Source of the DNA: Phorcus lineatus
Lineage: Eukaryota > Mollusca > Gastropoda > Trochida > Trochidae
Assembly (NCBI GenBank): GCA_921293015.1
Contig: OV121088.1
Span: 1,798,001 to 1,862,000 of the forward strand
Length of the DNA: 64,000 nucleotides
Direction: 5' to 3'
Shown here: positions 1-9,959 of the stretch, piece after piece
Layout: the number at the start of each line of letters is the position of its first letter
Numbering within the stretch: the first letter of the stretch is position 1
The notes under the pieces: generated by a model
Told to the model about the DNA's origin: nothing
Databases searched by the model: none
What the model saw: the letters and a program-made list of their open reading frames with translations, nothing else
Translations under genes and position numbers: made by a program

Positions 1-960
1 GTTTTTGACTCGACATTTCCACATTGTTTGACAAATCAGCAAAAATATACATTCCTATTATTCCACCGTCACTACATGTCCATTTTGATATATCTATAAA
101 AATACTCTGAAGTTATAAGTTAAATACTAAGTAAGATTAATAACTGTATTATCAACTGTCATCAGAAAATATAAGCTATGACGTACATACATGAAGAATA
201 AAATTCCTTCTTCTTCAGCTTGTTCTCGTTGTAAGTCCGTTAATCGTCTCCCCCCACATGACTTTTAATTGCACCAGCCTCTATCACTGGCTAATTTAAA
301 CCTTGCTTGCATTTCGTTATGATTCGTATTTTAACCCTCTTCGACCATCTTATAAGATTTCTCATTGGACTATCGCGATCCGTCGCAGCAGGCTTGGCGA
401 CAAGCACAGAAAAGTACGGGAAATGCGGCAAGGCCTACCTTAGCAAGTTATTGGGGCTGGCGTATGAATAGGCTATGCGTGGGAGGATGTGCTTCTATTA
501 GAATGCATCATCTGATAAGAGCATTACAGGTGATGACGTTGTGAGGATATTCACTTGTTTGAAATGTTTTTGAAGGAAAGGACTATCTTGTAATGAAATT
601 GAGTAAATGACTTCTCCAATAACGTCACAGTCGATAAATATCACTTGTTCTCATCATCACATGTCGACAACGCTGTAGAACAACACTATCTCATATAACA
701 AACATTGAACAAATATTCTTTGACATAGTCATAAAAAGAACACAGATCAATAAAAAAACCATCTCTTTTTAATCTATTGAACACAATCTACAAGCATTCG
801 AGCAACCAACAGTAACTTGTACGAAACCATAAGATGCTCCTACCGATCAAATTTCATGTTAAACCAATATTAATTTGAAAAATGAAATTTAATTTTATAT
901 TTGTGGTGTAAATAAACAGAGCAAGTAATCTGAGACAATCATACGACTGTCCAATGCAGC
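1..960. other. Non-coding, no feature seen
   Basis: AT-rich sequence with stop codons in all frames. I see no gene, repeat family or RNA here. Confidence 0.5.
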
Positions 961-967
961 CAAATTG

Positions 968-1032
968 AACTACATACATACATACATACATACATACATA
1001 CGTTTGTGTATGTATGTGAATGTATTTATGTT

Positions 1033-1063
<31 letters not shown>
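968..1063. repeat. (CATA)n / (TG,TA)n microsatellite
   Basis: About eight CATA units are followed by TGTA/TG-rich sequence and about 13 TA units. Short ORFs through it encode only Tyr/Ile/His/Thr and are artefacts. Confidence 0.9.
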
Positions 1064-1160
1064 GATCAAACTCTATGGTAATATATATCATAAAGAAGAA
1101 GATGAAGTTGAATCATATTTGGCAAATGTTTTCAGCATGTACGAATGTACCTGCATATAC

Positions 1161-1163
<3 letters not shown>

Positions 1164-1243
<80 letters not shown>
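1164..1243. repeat. (TA)n microsatellite, ~40 units
   Basis: An uninterrupted TA dinucleotide run of about 80 bp. Its two strands are identical, so Tyr-Ile ORFs appear on both. Confidence 0.95.
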
Positions 1244-1244
<1 letters not shown>

Positions 1245-2295
1245 TTATCAAAAGAACAGCAGTAGCAGCAATACAATGGAATGAAACACAGAATGTAATC
1301 ATATCATCGACAATGTTTTCCATACATCGCCATGAGAGGACTCTTGATAAGCCACTATAGTCAACCAAATCATAACGAAATGGCCATCATACAAAAGGAT
1401 TAACGTTAATAAACGTTGAGTTTAATGGAAATCATTGGCAATGTCTTAAAAATCCCTTCATGACAAAATTATCAAACACAACATTCGAGATGGTCATTAA
1501 ACAAGAGGTATCAACACAAACAAATATTGAAAACAAAAACTTTCCGGCAACGTATCTCAATTTGAGTAAATAAACTTTCAACGTCGAAGTCCAGACCTTT
1601 GTAACAAAACACTCCATGTGAGCAGAAAAGAAAGCAAAATTATTTGAATGACTTCATATGATGCTGTGGTATTGACAACTAGGACAGTTTTCTTCGTCGA
1701 GATGTACATCAACACAATGCAATTTCAATATGAAATTTCATTAAAAATTGCGATATTTTACGGAATGGAATGTGTGACAATGCAATAAATTAAGCATTTA
1801 TGTTTAAAATTTTCGAACAATTTGCCCTTATGTTCCTTGATGTAAATTAATTTTGACATGTTATGAACATCTTGTAACCTTTGTTTACCCTGCAGACTGC
1901 TATGTTTACAATTGTGTGTTTAAAATTTATGAATCACACTTCGTCACAGCAATGTACCCTTCTTGAAGAGTCATGAGATTAAGCCACTTAAAGTAAGTGA
2001 CTCCAAAGGATGAGTACAGATATATAAGTTTGTAACTTTCAAACAGTGCTCCTTCTCTGTACGCATAACCAAACCCATGCAGCATGACGATTAATACAAC
2101 GACGTAATAGTAACGATGTGTCGATGATCACGTTTATGACACATGTATTTGTAACAATGACGTAGATGTCCGATCAGATTACGATGATGACACGAATATC
2201 AAAATTTATATAATTTGTAATGGCAACCAGCACATATGTCCTCATACTGCACACACAGAACAACCAATCAGCACACGATGGGCATGATGACGTCA
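1244..2295. other. Non-coding; 3' flank of the methyltransferase gene
   Basis: No ORF of interest. The stretch just below 2296 would hold the 3' UTR of the minus-strand gene. I found no clear AATAAA on the minus strand close to the stop codon. Confidence 0.4.
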
Positions 2296-2592
2296 TTAAC
2301 TCTCGCCCTTGACTTTGAAATTAACATAGTTCATATCCGCCTGAGAGTTGAAATATCTGTAGTGATGGTAGCGACTTCCGCTTCCCTTGTAGTAAAACTC
2401 GAGGCCATGTTTACGGAGGTTCATGTAGGCGTCGAAGTACTCCTTGAACCGATCCCGGGAAGGTTCGTTCGGGAAGATGTGCCACTCGATGAGGAACTGT
2501 CGGACCTGGGGGAAGAGTCCGTCCTTGATGATGTTGATGATAACGTCCCACTCGTAAACCTCGATATCAAGTTTCAGCACGTCCAGCACCCT
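2296..2592 (-). CDS. Methyltransferase terminal exon
   Basis: Acceptor ctccctttag. Encodes RVLDVLKLDIEVYEWDVI, then FLIEWHIFP, and ends KVKGES-stop. The DVLKLDIE/EW block is the most diagnostic part of the family. GC content is visibly higher than the flanking introns. Confidence 0.88.
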   Translation of the reverse strand, partial: RVLDVLKLDIEVYEWDVIINIIKDGLFPQVRQFLIEWHIFPNEPSRDRFKEYFDAYMNLRKHGLEFYYKGSGSRYHHYRYFNSQADMNYVNFKVKGES

Positions 2593-5500
2593 CTAAAGGG
2601 AGAACAAGATTAAAGGGGCGTGATTAAAGGAGAGGATGCGACATACAAAGATACAATTCCCTTTTCACTTGAAGAGTGTCTTGACATAAGACGAATTTGT
2701 TAAGTCTAAGATTCTCCACGACAGATTATAAATCTCAACGTCTATTAAGGCGTGTTCAAAAAAGAAGATGCGATATACAAAAATAAAACTGAATTTCCCT
2801 TTAATGCCGAGCATCATCTCTAAATTACCTTCTCATGTCCGAGCATCTTCATGATAGACTTGAGTGATCTCATCTTCCAGTTGGACGTGTGACGCACATA
2901 CCCGTCGAAGTTGGGGTGGAATGTATCAGTGTCCTCGTGACCAAGACCCATGTTCTTGAAGAACACCCGCTCAGAGTGTCTGTGATCTTCCACTCCCATG
3001 CTGTGTATCATACAGTATCATATTATATTAATTATTTAAAATCTTTAAACGGCCTGAGCTATCGCCATTCGGTCCGCCATCTTATTTTGGGGGTAAATCA
3101 CATGAATAAATCCCTATACTTTTACTAATTTACAACATTATCAACATAAACTATATTGTATGGATATTAAAACTGATTTATGATAAGACCAATCAACATT
3201 GCCTTGTAATGCTGTATCAAGGATTTTCATACTTGTAGTGCCGATAATGGCTTAACTTTTCATTCAATATGAGAGTTTGCGCTGGAGGGGGGGATTTTTA
3301 TTATGGTAAAGTACTTGCAAATCTGTAGATAACCTACCAACCTACCAATAGGAACATTTATGCAAATTTTCATTACCGTGTTTCAAAATTTTTAAAATTG
3401 CGGTTTTTATCGTGTAAAGCACTAAAACATTATAGGTTGATAACCCCTTTAGGAACCTTTTTACAACATAATATGGGCCAGTTTCGGGCCTTCAGTCGAA
3501 TTGCAGCAGCATCTCTGTTTGTTATTGGAAGATGTGTAGTTCAAGTTTAACATACAGAAAAACCCTGAGAAACCCAAGAAAACAGTTTCCATGGTAAGAG
3601 AGATACTTCTCACCTTGGATCGAAGCTGTAGACAGTGCACCCCCTCTGCGCCATTGCGTCGTCAAAACTGAAGTCGTTGTCAATACTGGAAGGCATGATA
3701 AATGATACTGTTTATTACCCATGTGGTTAATCATAAGCGGTGACATATTTTTTATATGAACACATGTGCACATATCACTTTTGCCTAGCAACGATTGTTT
3801 CAGCGCGAGTGACCATGTTTTGTCGTCTGTGACATCATAAAACCATTGTTCATGACGTTACTGTAGCGGGCCGTTGCAAGGGAAGGAGGCCGTTTTCTGA
3901 ATATTTCCATGCGTTTGAAATGGAATAGAATCGGTTATAAAGAAATTATTACCCGAGGAAGTGTTTCATATGACTTTTACGAAACTCGTGCGAATTTGTG
4001 TATAACCCTCGCTCTCGCTCGGGTAATACAACAAATCACACTCGTTTCGTAAAAGTCATATGACACACTTCCTCGGGTAATAATCTCTATGTTTATCATA
4101 TCATCTATGTTTTATCATATTATGAAAAGATGTTTTAACCATTGGTTTTAAAGACACGTGTTTATTCTTCACAACGGTGTCAACAAGTGAGAGGTTCAAA
4201 AGGCATGGGTATTCAACACAGACAAACACGAGACGCACTTGAGATACTGTAGTGAGGTATTGTAGGCGAATGAATTGAAATATTAAAAGACAATTTTTAA
4301 TGAACCTGATAAGGTTAAATGTGTTGCTATAATATTTGGTCGATGTCGTAACGACTTCATCCCACAGTATACTCTAGAAAAAGACCCCCCCCCCCCCCCC
4401 CAAAGCTGAAGATTAAATGACTAACCCAAAAGAGTAGACTATACAGTCGTCACGTGGTGCGAACTTCCGGTCCCAGCATACCCTCCAGTTGCCCATCAAC
4501 TCCGTCTTCCGGCACTGATATCCCTGTTTCGTATCCATGTCACTGTGGGCATAGCATTATAAGTAATAAGGAAACATGGATAAGTAAAAAATTGGTATGA
4601 GTTATCGGGGATGCTGTGACACTCGGTGTCTTTGTTATAGGAGTAATAATTGGCATTATTAACAAGGACAAAATTATAAATAACAACCTCCTTTTTCTTT
4701 TTGGTAGGATTTCGATCTTGAATCTTGTATCGGCATTAGAATTAATAGAATAATGGGTTTAGTTGGAATATATACAGGCTCTTATCCGTAGAATAATGAA
4801 ATTGTCATTTACATTTACAATAATTTTCCTCATTAGGCGTTTAACTTCTGTTAAGCAACTTGGCAAGTCCTGTAAGTTTGCAAAGGAAACATCACGATTA
4901 AGAACTGCGCATGATGCACTTCGATTTGACTCTGGTGAATTAATGTATGGAATTCATAGTAAATACTAAATGGGAGAAGTATTCGAGTACCTTGTTGAAT
5001 TCAACCACTTACTTTTCTATAAGGCACGCATACTGCCACCATAATGTTGCGTTCGGTCGAGGTTTTTCCGCTGTAACAGAAATTGTTCAAACAGGCATTT
5101 TGAATTATTTGCATATCATGGACAATAATAACATTTAGTGGATAATCAACTTCTTTCTTATTCCCAAAAGTGATGATCTTGTAACGATTTTATATCGTTA
5201 TCTTGAAGTTGGTACTTAAGAGAGGAGATATATTTAAATGGTGAGCGACTTTCTCGTTTCCTTTATTGCGACACTTCAGAAACTAATTTGAGGAATGGAA
5301 ACGTTTATACTTGTAAAATCATTAAAACTGAATTATAAAATGCCGTCGTCATCAAAAGGATCATATTGACAAAGCGCTATCCTCAAAATGATGTCAAACA
5401 ATTCTCAAAATAATTGAATACGTTGCAAACATATTGTATCCAACATTGATATTTTCTTAAATTACTGCGATTTAATCGCACCACATTTGGACAGATATGG

Positions 5501-6344
5501 TTCAGTAACGCTTCTTCCCGACGCTTGATTTAAGTTAAGGAAGGAAATAGTGACGTCATGACATTCGTTGTGACATGAGGTCACAATGTTATTCTTTCTC
5601 CATTATTCGGTTAGATGAACCCATACACAAACCACTCATGCGTGAATTTTATTTGATATGAATGTAGGCAAACTGGGCTGTAGGCACAATGGGAACATAC
5701 CCTTTCTCCGATATGATTGCCTTCAGAGGTTATAAAAATGAGTTTTGGCGGTGTTCTCTAACCAGTACCTAACAAGATGGCGGACCAATCGTAGCTGGAA
5801 CCGAGGGTGTAGCTCAGTTCGTAGAGCGTTCGCTTTTCACCTTGGAGGCCGGTGTTTGATTCCCAGTCGCGTAAATGAAGTAAAACGGTGGGAGATGCTG
5901 ATTCCTTGCTTTATGCTCAGCCAATAATATCCTTTTAGGAAAACGGAAAGGATGAGTTTTGATCTTATTTTTGGTTTTGGTTTAGGAAAGGATAGGTCTA
6001 GTTCTGGGTTAAGGCTATGATGATAGTAAATTTGGGTTTGACAGGATCGAGGTTTAGGGGTAAGCATTGGATTTGAGTAAAAGTTTAAAGGCATGGCTTT
6101 AAAAAATATAACTAGTTTCGAAAACATTTTTTAATATTTCCTTATCAATCAATAAATTACCGTTCCAGAGTTTACAGAGGTCAGGGCTGGTTGGTATAGG
6201 CTCGTATATTTTGTAGATGTAGATGAGGGAAACAACGAGGCACAAGAGAGTCAACGGGAAGAGCACGCGCATGCTCAGTCGCGACCGGATGCCAACCCAA
6301 ATGCTGGACGCCATTTGAAGAGCTGGACTCTGTTTGTCTAACAT
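2296..6344 (-). CDS. METTL24-like membrane-anchored methyltransferase (six coding exons)
   Basis: Spliced gene on the minus strand. Coding exons are 6344-6161, 5070-5013, 4542-4426, 3685-3614, 3000-2829 and 2592-2296. The lengths (184, 58, 117, 72, 172 and 297 bp) sum to 900 bp, giving 299 residues plus stop, and every junction is GT-AG and in phase. Seen: a hydrophobic segment at residues ~27-44 after a basic N-terminus (type II anchor inferred), an N-A-T sequon at 68-70, YSFGI at 117-121 followed by DNDFSFDDAM, YSFDPSMGVEDH around 139-149, and DVLKLDIE at 205-212 followed by EW and FLIEWHIFP. Family knowledge: this motif order is that of the Methyltransf_22 domain of METTL24-like proteins, presumed SAM-dependent; the substrate is not established. 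A splice acceptor (tttttcag) sits 22 bp upstream of the chosen ATG at 6365/6366, so a 5' UTR exon must lie further upstream; I did not find it. The repeats at 3.7-4.1 and 5.8 kb are intronic. Confidence 0.85.
2829..3000 (-). CDS. Methyltransferase exon encoding SMGVEDHRHS...GHEK
   Basis: Acceptor gatacacag, donor AAG|gtaatt. The first base completes the Ser of DPSMG. The exon ends in phase 0 with GHEK. Confidence 0.88.
3614..3685 (-). CDS. Methyltransferase exon encoding IDNDFSFDDAM
   Basis: Acceptor ccttccag, donor AAG|gtgaga (the leading AAG is the exon end). It completes the Gly codon from the previous exon and continues IDNDFSFDDAMAQRGCTVYS and FDP, the SAM-binding acidic region. Confidence 0.88.
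3712..4095 (-). mobile_element. Palindromic non-autonomous element, copy 1 (intronic)
   Basis: Roughly 3935-4005 and 4020-4095 are near-perfect inverted copies. Both outer ends read ttattacccgagg / cctcgggtaataa, and 'gctctcgctcggg' lies near the centre. The adjoining ~220 bp (3712-3935, including 'gcggtgacatat' and 'cacatgtgcacatatcac') is shared in reverse complement with 26960-27180. The unit therefore extends beyond the palindrome. The class is not certain. Confidence 0.8.
4384..4401. repeat. Poly-C tract
   Basis: About 18 consecutive C in an intron of the methyltransferase gene. On the transcribed strand it is a G tract. Confidence 0.9.
4426..4542 (-). CDS. Methyltransferase exon encoding the start of the domain (CIVYSFG)
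   Basis: Acceptor cccacag, donor GG|gttagt. Encodes DMDTKQGYQCRKTELMGNWR, then VCWD and CIVYSFG. The paired cysteines and the YSFG motif mark the start of the methyltransferase fold in this family. Confidence 0.85.
5013..5070 (-). CDS. Methyltransferase 58-bp micro-exon
   Basis: Has a very good acceptor (tttctgttacag) and donor (aaaa|gtaagt). Its length supplies exactly the phase change needed between the anchor exon and the exon at 4542. It encodes EKPRPNATLWWQYACLIEN, which includes an N-A-T glycosylation sequon. Without it the flanking exons are out of frame. Confidence 0.75.
5806..5945 (+). mobile_element. tRNA-derived SINE (head and core)
   Basis: The head reads GGGTGTAGCTCAGTTCGTAG, a pol III box A, followed 35-45 bp later by a box B-like GTGTTTGATTCCC. 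Downstream 'tgctgattccttgctttatg' resembles the conserved core of animal SINEs. It lies inside the first coding intron of the methyltransferase gene, in the opposite orientation. The 3' end is not clear. Confidence 0.7.
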
Positions 6345-6365
6345 CTTCTCCCGTCAAGCCTCGTT
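6161..6365 (-). CDS. Methyltransferase exon with start codon and membrane anchor
   Basis: Begins after a pyrimidine-rich acceptor ending in ag at 6366. The ATG is at 6344-6342 in a gaagATG context. It encodes residues 1-61 plus one base, including the hydrophobic stretch VLFPLTLLCLVVSLIYI. The donor is G|gtaatt. A second in-frame Met at residue 11 is an alternative start and would keep the anchor. Confidence 0.75.
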
Positions 6366-7257
6366 CTGAAAAAAGAGATGAATATTAAATATTGTTGATG
6401 TTCTTCAGAAAACACTTCAAGTACAAATAGGTTTACTATTAGCCGAATGCTTGTTAAGGTTACATAATTGATAAAACATTTTATATCTTTAGAATACGTA
6501 TCATATAAGAATGAAAGGAATGGACATAATAGTGTACTCCGTGGATAGGGTTGTTTGTATGTAATATGAATTTTGATTGTATTTGGATATGGAAATAGCA
6601 TTTTAAACGTTAAACATAAAGCAGAGGTATTTTTAATTGATATAATTTAATGAGGATAGATTACAAACATCGGCAGAATATATATACCAACCGTATATCC
6701 GAAATGTCTAAGCATTCGATAATTGAATGTTTGCGTACAAAAAGATAAAACAGCGGCATGAGTTTAACAATGTATGGTGCGTTAAAAGGTAAGCATAAAA
6801 TAACAATTGGGCTTCACAGCACCTTAAAACTATAGACCCATTCGATAACTGAATTGATAATTCTAAGAGATAACATCGGCATAAAATCTGCAAGTTATGA
6901 ATAGTGAGTTATTAGGGAATGTTATTATACAATATGATTATCTGCATTTGAGAAACTGTGTAATGATTCTATTGAAAAAAATGATGAATTTCTGAAATTA
7001 GCCTGTCGAACACATGCAGCTTTGACACTTAGCCAATCGCACAAGAATAGTTTTAACCCTTATTCTACTACAATCTACATTCCTACACCAACCATGAACT
7101 ATAAATCTCTCTCTCTCCAAATTTTTTCATAATGGGAAAACTTCCACTGTTGGACTATATACTTATTGAGTCTCTCCTGTCCCTCGAAGAAATTCCACCA
7201 CAATAACATTCTCTGACTCCCGCACTTCCGGGAAGGCGTTTCATTTGCTGAAAAGGG

Positions 7258-7349
7258 CATCCTGTCTCAGGGTAAGACGTATAGCTGATGCTCCACTCTT
7301 CTGAAGAAGAGTGGACTGTCAGCTATACGTCTTACCCTGAGACAGGATG
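7258..7349. mobile_element. 92-bp foldback element with 9-bp target duplication (Mutator-like MITE)
   Basis: Two 43-bp arms starting CATCCTGTCTCAGGGTAAG are inverted copies with only three mismatched positions, around a 6-bp loop. The element is flanked by TGAAAAGGG at 7249-7257 and 7350-7358. A 9-bp target duplication with long terminal inverted repeats is typical of Mutator-like elements; the assignment is an inference. Confidence 0.75.
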
Positions 7350-7516
7350 TGAAAAGGGTTAATCATGAAGCATTAAAACTCCCTGGCTCTGGCTGCTCCA
7401 CTTGAAATGCATGGCATACGAGAAAGAACAATAACAATAGGCAGGATGTTACACCGGTTTCGACGAAATGCGGAAATATATACACGGATTCACACAGTTT
7501 GCACATCGGTTTTTAA

Positions 7517-8319
7517 GTTTATACCTCCATGAACTTAATAAATGTTGAAGTCAATTCTTATAAATAAATATATTCATACTAGTTGTTTTTAAAACATTTT
7601 ATTGCTTTAAATATACATATTTGCACCAAATAGAGCTGCACTATATACGCGAATGAATTCAACGCTCAACAGCATGAAAGAGATAAAATGTCAATCAAAA
7701 CGTCATCGGATCCCTAGCCCCGCCTACAAAACGTTCACCAGCCAATGAAAATCTACAACGCACGTGGCCATGAACTTATCGGACGTCCGTCACACGTGGC
7801 CTTGACATTGCTAGTTCTCACAGTTGTAAACACAAATCGCGAACGTAGAACTCGGAGAGGAAACCAGCCGAATTTACTTTCGTAGATGCCATATACTGGT
7901 GGTGTTATGATCTCGATCTAACGGAATCTTATTAAACAGCACACAGTTCTTAAACTTTTTGAGGAGCCAAGCTTAACTCTGTTCATGAACTTAACGACAA
8001 TACTTTGCCAACCTCCCTGCAACGGCCGCGAGAGCATTGAACAATGACATTTGCCTTCTGTGGGGTGTAACACGATCGGTTGTAATTTCTGATAGAGCTC
8101 TCTTGTTTACTATGAAAAGGACTACCTTTAGAACCTTTGACAACAATAATTATTTAAAACTGAATTATGTTAATTTTTTATTTACATACTTTCAAGAAGT
8201 GGCATTGCACAAAGTGTTGCTATTTTTAGAAAAACGTAACTCGTTTTCAAATAGTTCCGTCGATGGGCGTGGCTTAAAATGATGTGACGTCACGAAATTA
8301 AGTTTATGGAGGTATGAAC
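7517..8319. mobile_element. ~803-bp element with 22-bp terminal inverted repeats
   Basis: 7517-7538 (GTTTATACCTCCATGAACTT...) and 8298-8319 (...AAGTTTATGGAGGTATGAAC) are inverted copies with two mismatches. The interior has CpG-rich patches (7700-7860) and no recognisable transposase. No convincing target duplication was seen. Confidence 0.6.
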
Positions 8320-8515
8320 TGAACTTCTATTACCGTGTTTAGCGAATCAGATTGACGCAAAGCAATTGCTATTTATTTATAAGTAGTAAGCTCCACACAG
8401 GAAGAAAGAATGAACTCCCAACAAATGCTTATATTTTTCAACATGGTCACTCTTCAGTACAACACCCGTCTGCCATATCGGTCTCGCAGAGCCTTACTTC
8501 TCTCCTGTATTTGTC

Positions 8516-8835
8516 TTAGCCTATCCACCATAATAATACGACGTAAACCCTTGGCCTATCCACCATGATAATACAACGTAAACCATTAGCCTATCCCCAT
8601 GATAATACAACGTAAACAATTAGCCTATCCACCATAAGACTACAACGTAAACCCATAGCCTATCCACCATAACAATACAACGTTGACCCTTAGACTATCC
8701 ACCCTAATAAGACAACGTAAACTCATAGCCTATCCAACATAATAATACAACGTAAACCCATAGCCTATCCACCATAATAATACAACGTAAACCCATAGCC
8801 TATCCAACATTATAATACAACGTAAACCCTTCGCC
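8516..8835. repeat. Minisatellite, ~34-35 bp unit, ~9 copies
   Basis: The repeated unit is 'tagcctatccaccataataa' followed by 'tacaacgtaaaccca', with point changes and small indels between copies. Confidence 0.9.
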
Positions 8836-8975
8836 TGTTATACACATACATTCAAGTTTAACCTCAGCCTTTCACACACATAAATTCAGGTTTAACCCTT
8901 AGCCTATCACACCCATTAATGCAGGTTTAACCTTAGCCTATCACACACATAAATGCAGATTTAACACTTAGCTAT
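8836..8975. repeat. Related minisatellite, ~34 bp unit, ~4 copies
   Basis: Continues from the previous array with a different unit ('cctatcacacacataaatgc', then 'aggtttaaccctta'). The shared 'tagcctatc' suggests one array evolved from the other. Confidence 0.8.
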
Positions 8976-9079
8976 CAAACATGTAGATGTGATAACTTCT
9001 GCAATTGGTGTTGCATAGCCTTTATACCAGTCATGTAGAATTTTTTTCTTGGGTGTCTACAAACTAATGAACGGCGACA

Positions 9080-9240
9080 ATGACGTTATCGTCGGCCCAT
9101 AAATGGCTTCTCTAAAGACATTCTTTGATGCAAGAAACAGGTAGCAGTCTGATGGAGCTAAATCATGCGAGTAGGGTGGATGCTGAAGAAGTTGAAACCA
9201 CAGTCATATTGACATGGCGAAAGGTGATGTCTGCTCCTGC
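9080..9240 (-). pseudogene. mariner-like transposase remnant
   Basis: The minus strand reads QLLQHPPYSHDLAPSDCYLF, then KNVFREAIYGP. This is the mariner signature around the last catalytic Asp (PPYSPDLAPSD...F). Only the C-terminal part remains and the region upstream is broken. It is the same family as the copy near 22.6 kb. Confidence 0.75.
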
Positions 9241-9317
9241 GCTTTACCTTTGGTCAATTTTTTTCGCCGCTTCGTCCAATTTTCATCTCTTGATCAAGAT
9301 AGGCATTGTTTGACCCC

Positions 9318-9954
9318 ATTCTCTCCCAACAGAGGTATCTCCGTCATAAATTCCTAAACATCCTCTGTCTTAATACTAAGGTTTCTCGGGTATTTCTTTC
9401 CCCTACCGGCGCAATATTGCAACTTAAACTACCTTGCAATATTTAAGCCAGTGAAAACATCGAATGCATATATACCATATTTGTTGTCACACAGGCCTAT
9501 GCAATGATGCACATGTACACGTGACAAAGGTTCTCATTTTCATCATTACAAAGACAGCATTATCAACCTTTTTCATTTTGAGTAATCAAGTCTTTGTATA
9601 GATTGTACTATGCCAAATTTTGTATTGGAAATCTATAAGCTTTGTATTTTGTAATCACCTCTTGTATACTGTGAATATGTTTTCAAATCAAAGTCAATTT
9701 CAGGAAATAAATTCTGCCTAAGGACTAAATTTTGTTGTTGTTTAGAGAGGCATTGTTTGATTCTGTTTGAAGTAATCCATAATGAGAACTTTGCGGGACT
9801 CGAACCCCTAGCCTCAAAGGTCCCCCTCGAAATTGAAGGAAAAAATGCCTTATTGAATGACAAGCTTCTAAAATGGCACAAAACGAGAGTTATCGGACAG
9901 TCTTATTCTCTCCCAACAGAGGTCGCTCCGTCATAAATTCCTATACATCCTCTG
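9318..9954. repeat. 50-bp direct repeats 587 bp apart
   Basis: 9318-9367 and 9905-9954 (attctctcccaacagagg...catcctctg) match at about 47 of 50 positions. The interval holds no coding region and one minus-strand pol III box B-like motif. Confidence 0.75.
9790..9880 (-). mobile_element. Possible tRNA-derived SINE fragment
   Basis: The minus strand carries GGTTCGAGTCCC (9806-9795), a good pol III box B. A box A upstream on that strand is not convincing, so this may be a decayed SINE head or chance. Confidence 0.3.
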
Positions 9955-9959
9955 GCACT

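Noticed and set aside
854-1368. Tyr/Ile-rich ORFs on both strands
   Set aside because: They are translations of TA and CATA microsatellites; the same applies at 13862-14255 and 15260-15442.
5806-5880. Functional tRNA gene
   Set aside because: The box A/B head does not fold into a clean acceptor stem and is followed by a SINE core, so it is a SINE head. The same applies at 43814 and 63858.
8516-8975. Possible CRISPR-like array
   Set aside because: The repeats are contiguous with no unique spacers, and the context is eukaryotic; they are minisatellites. The same holds for 17870-19310 and 45320-45537.
9125-9313. Plus-strand 62-residue ORF
   Set aside because: Mostly antisense to the mariner remnant.
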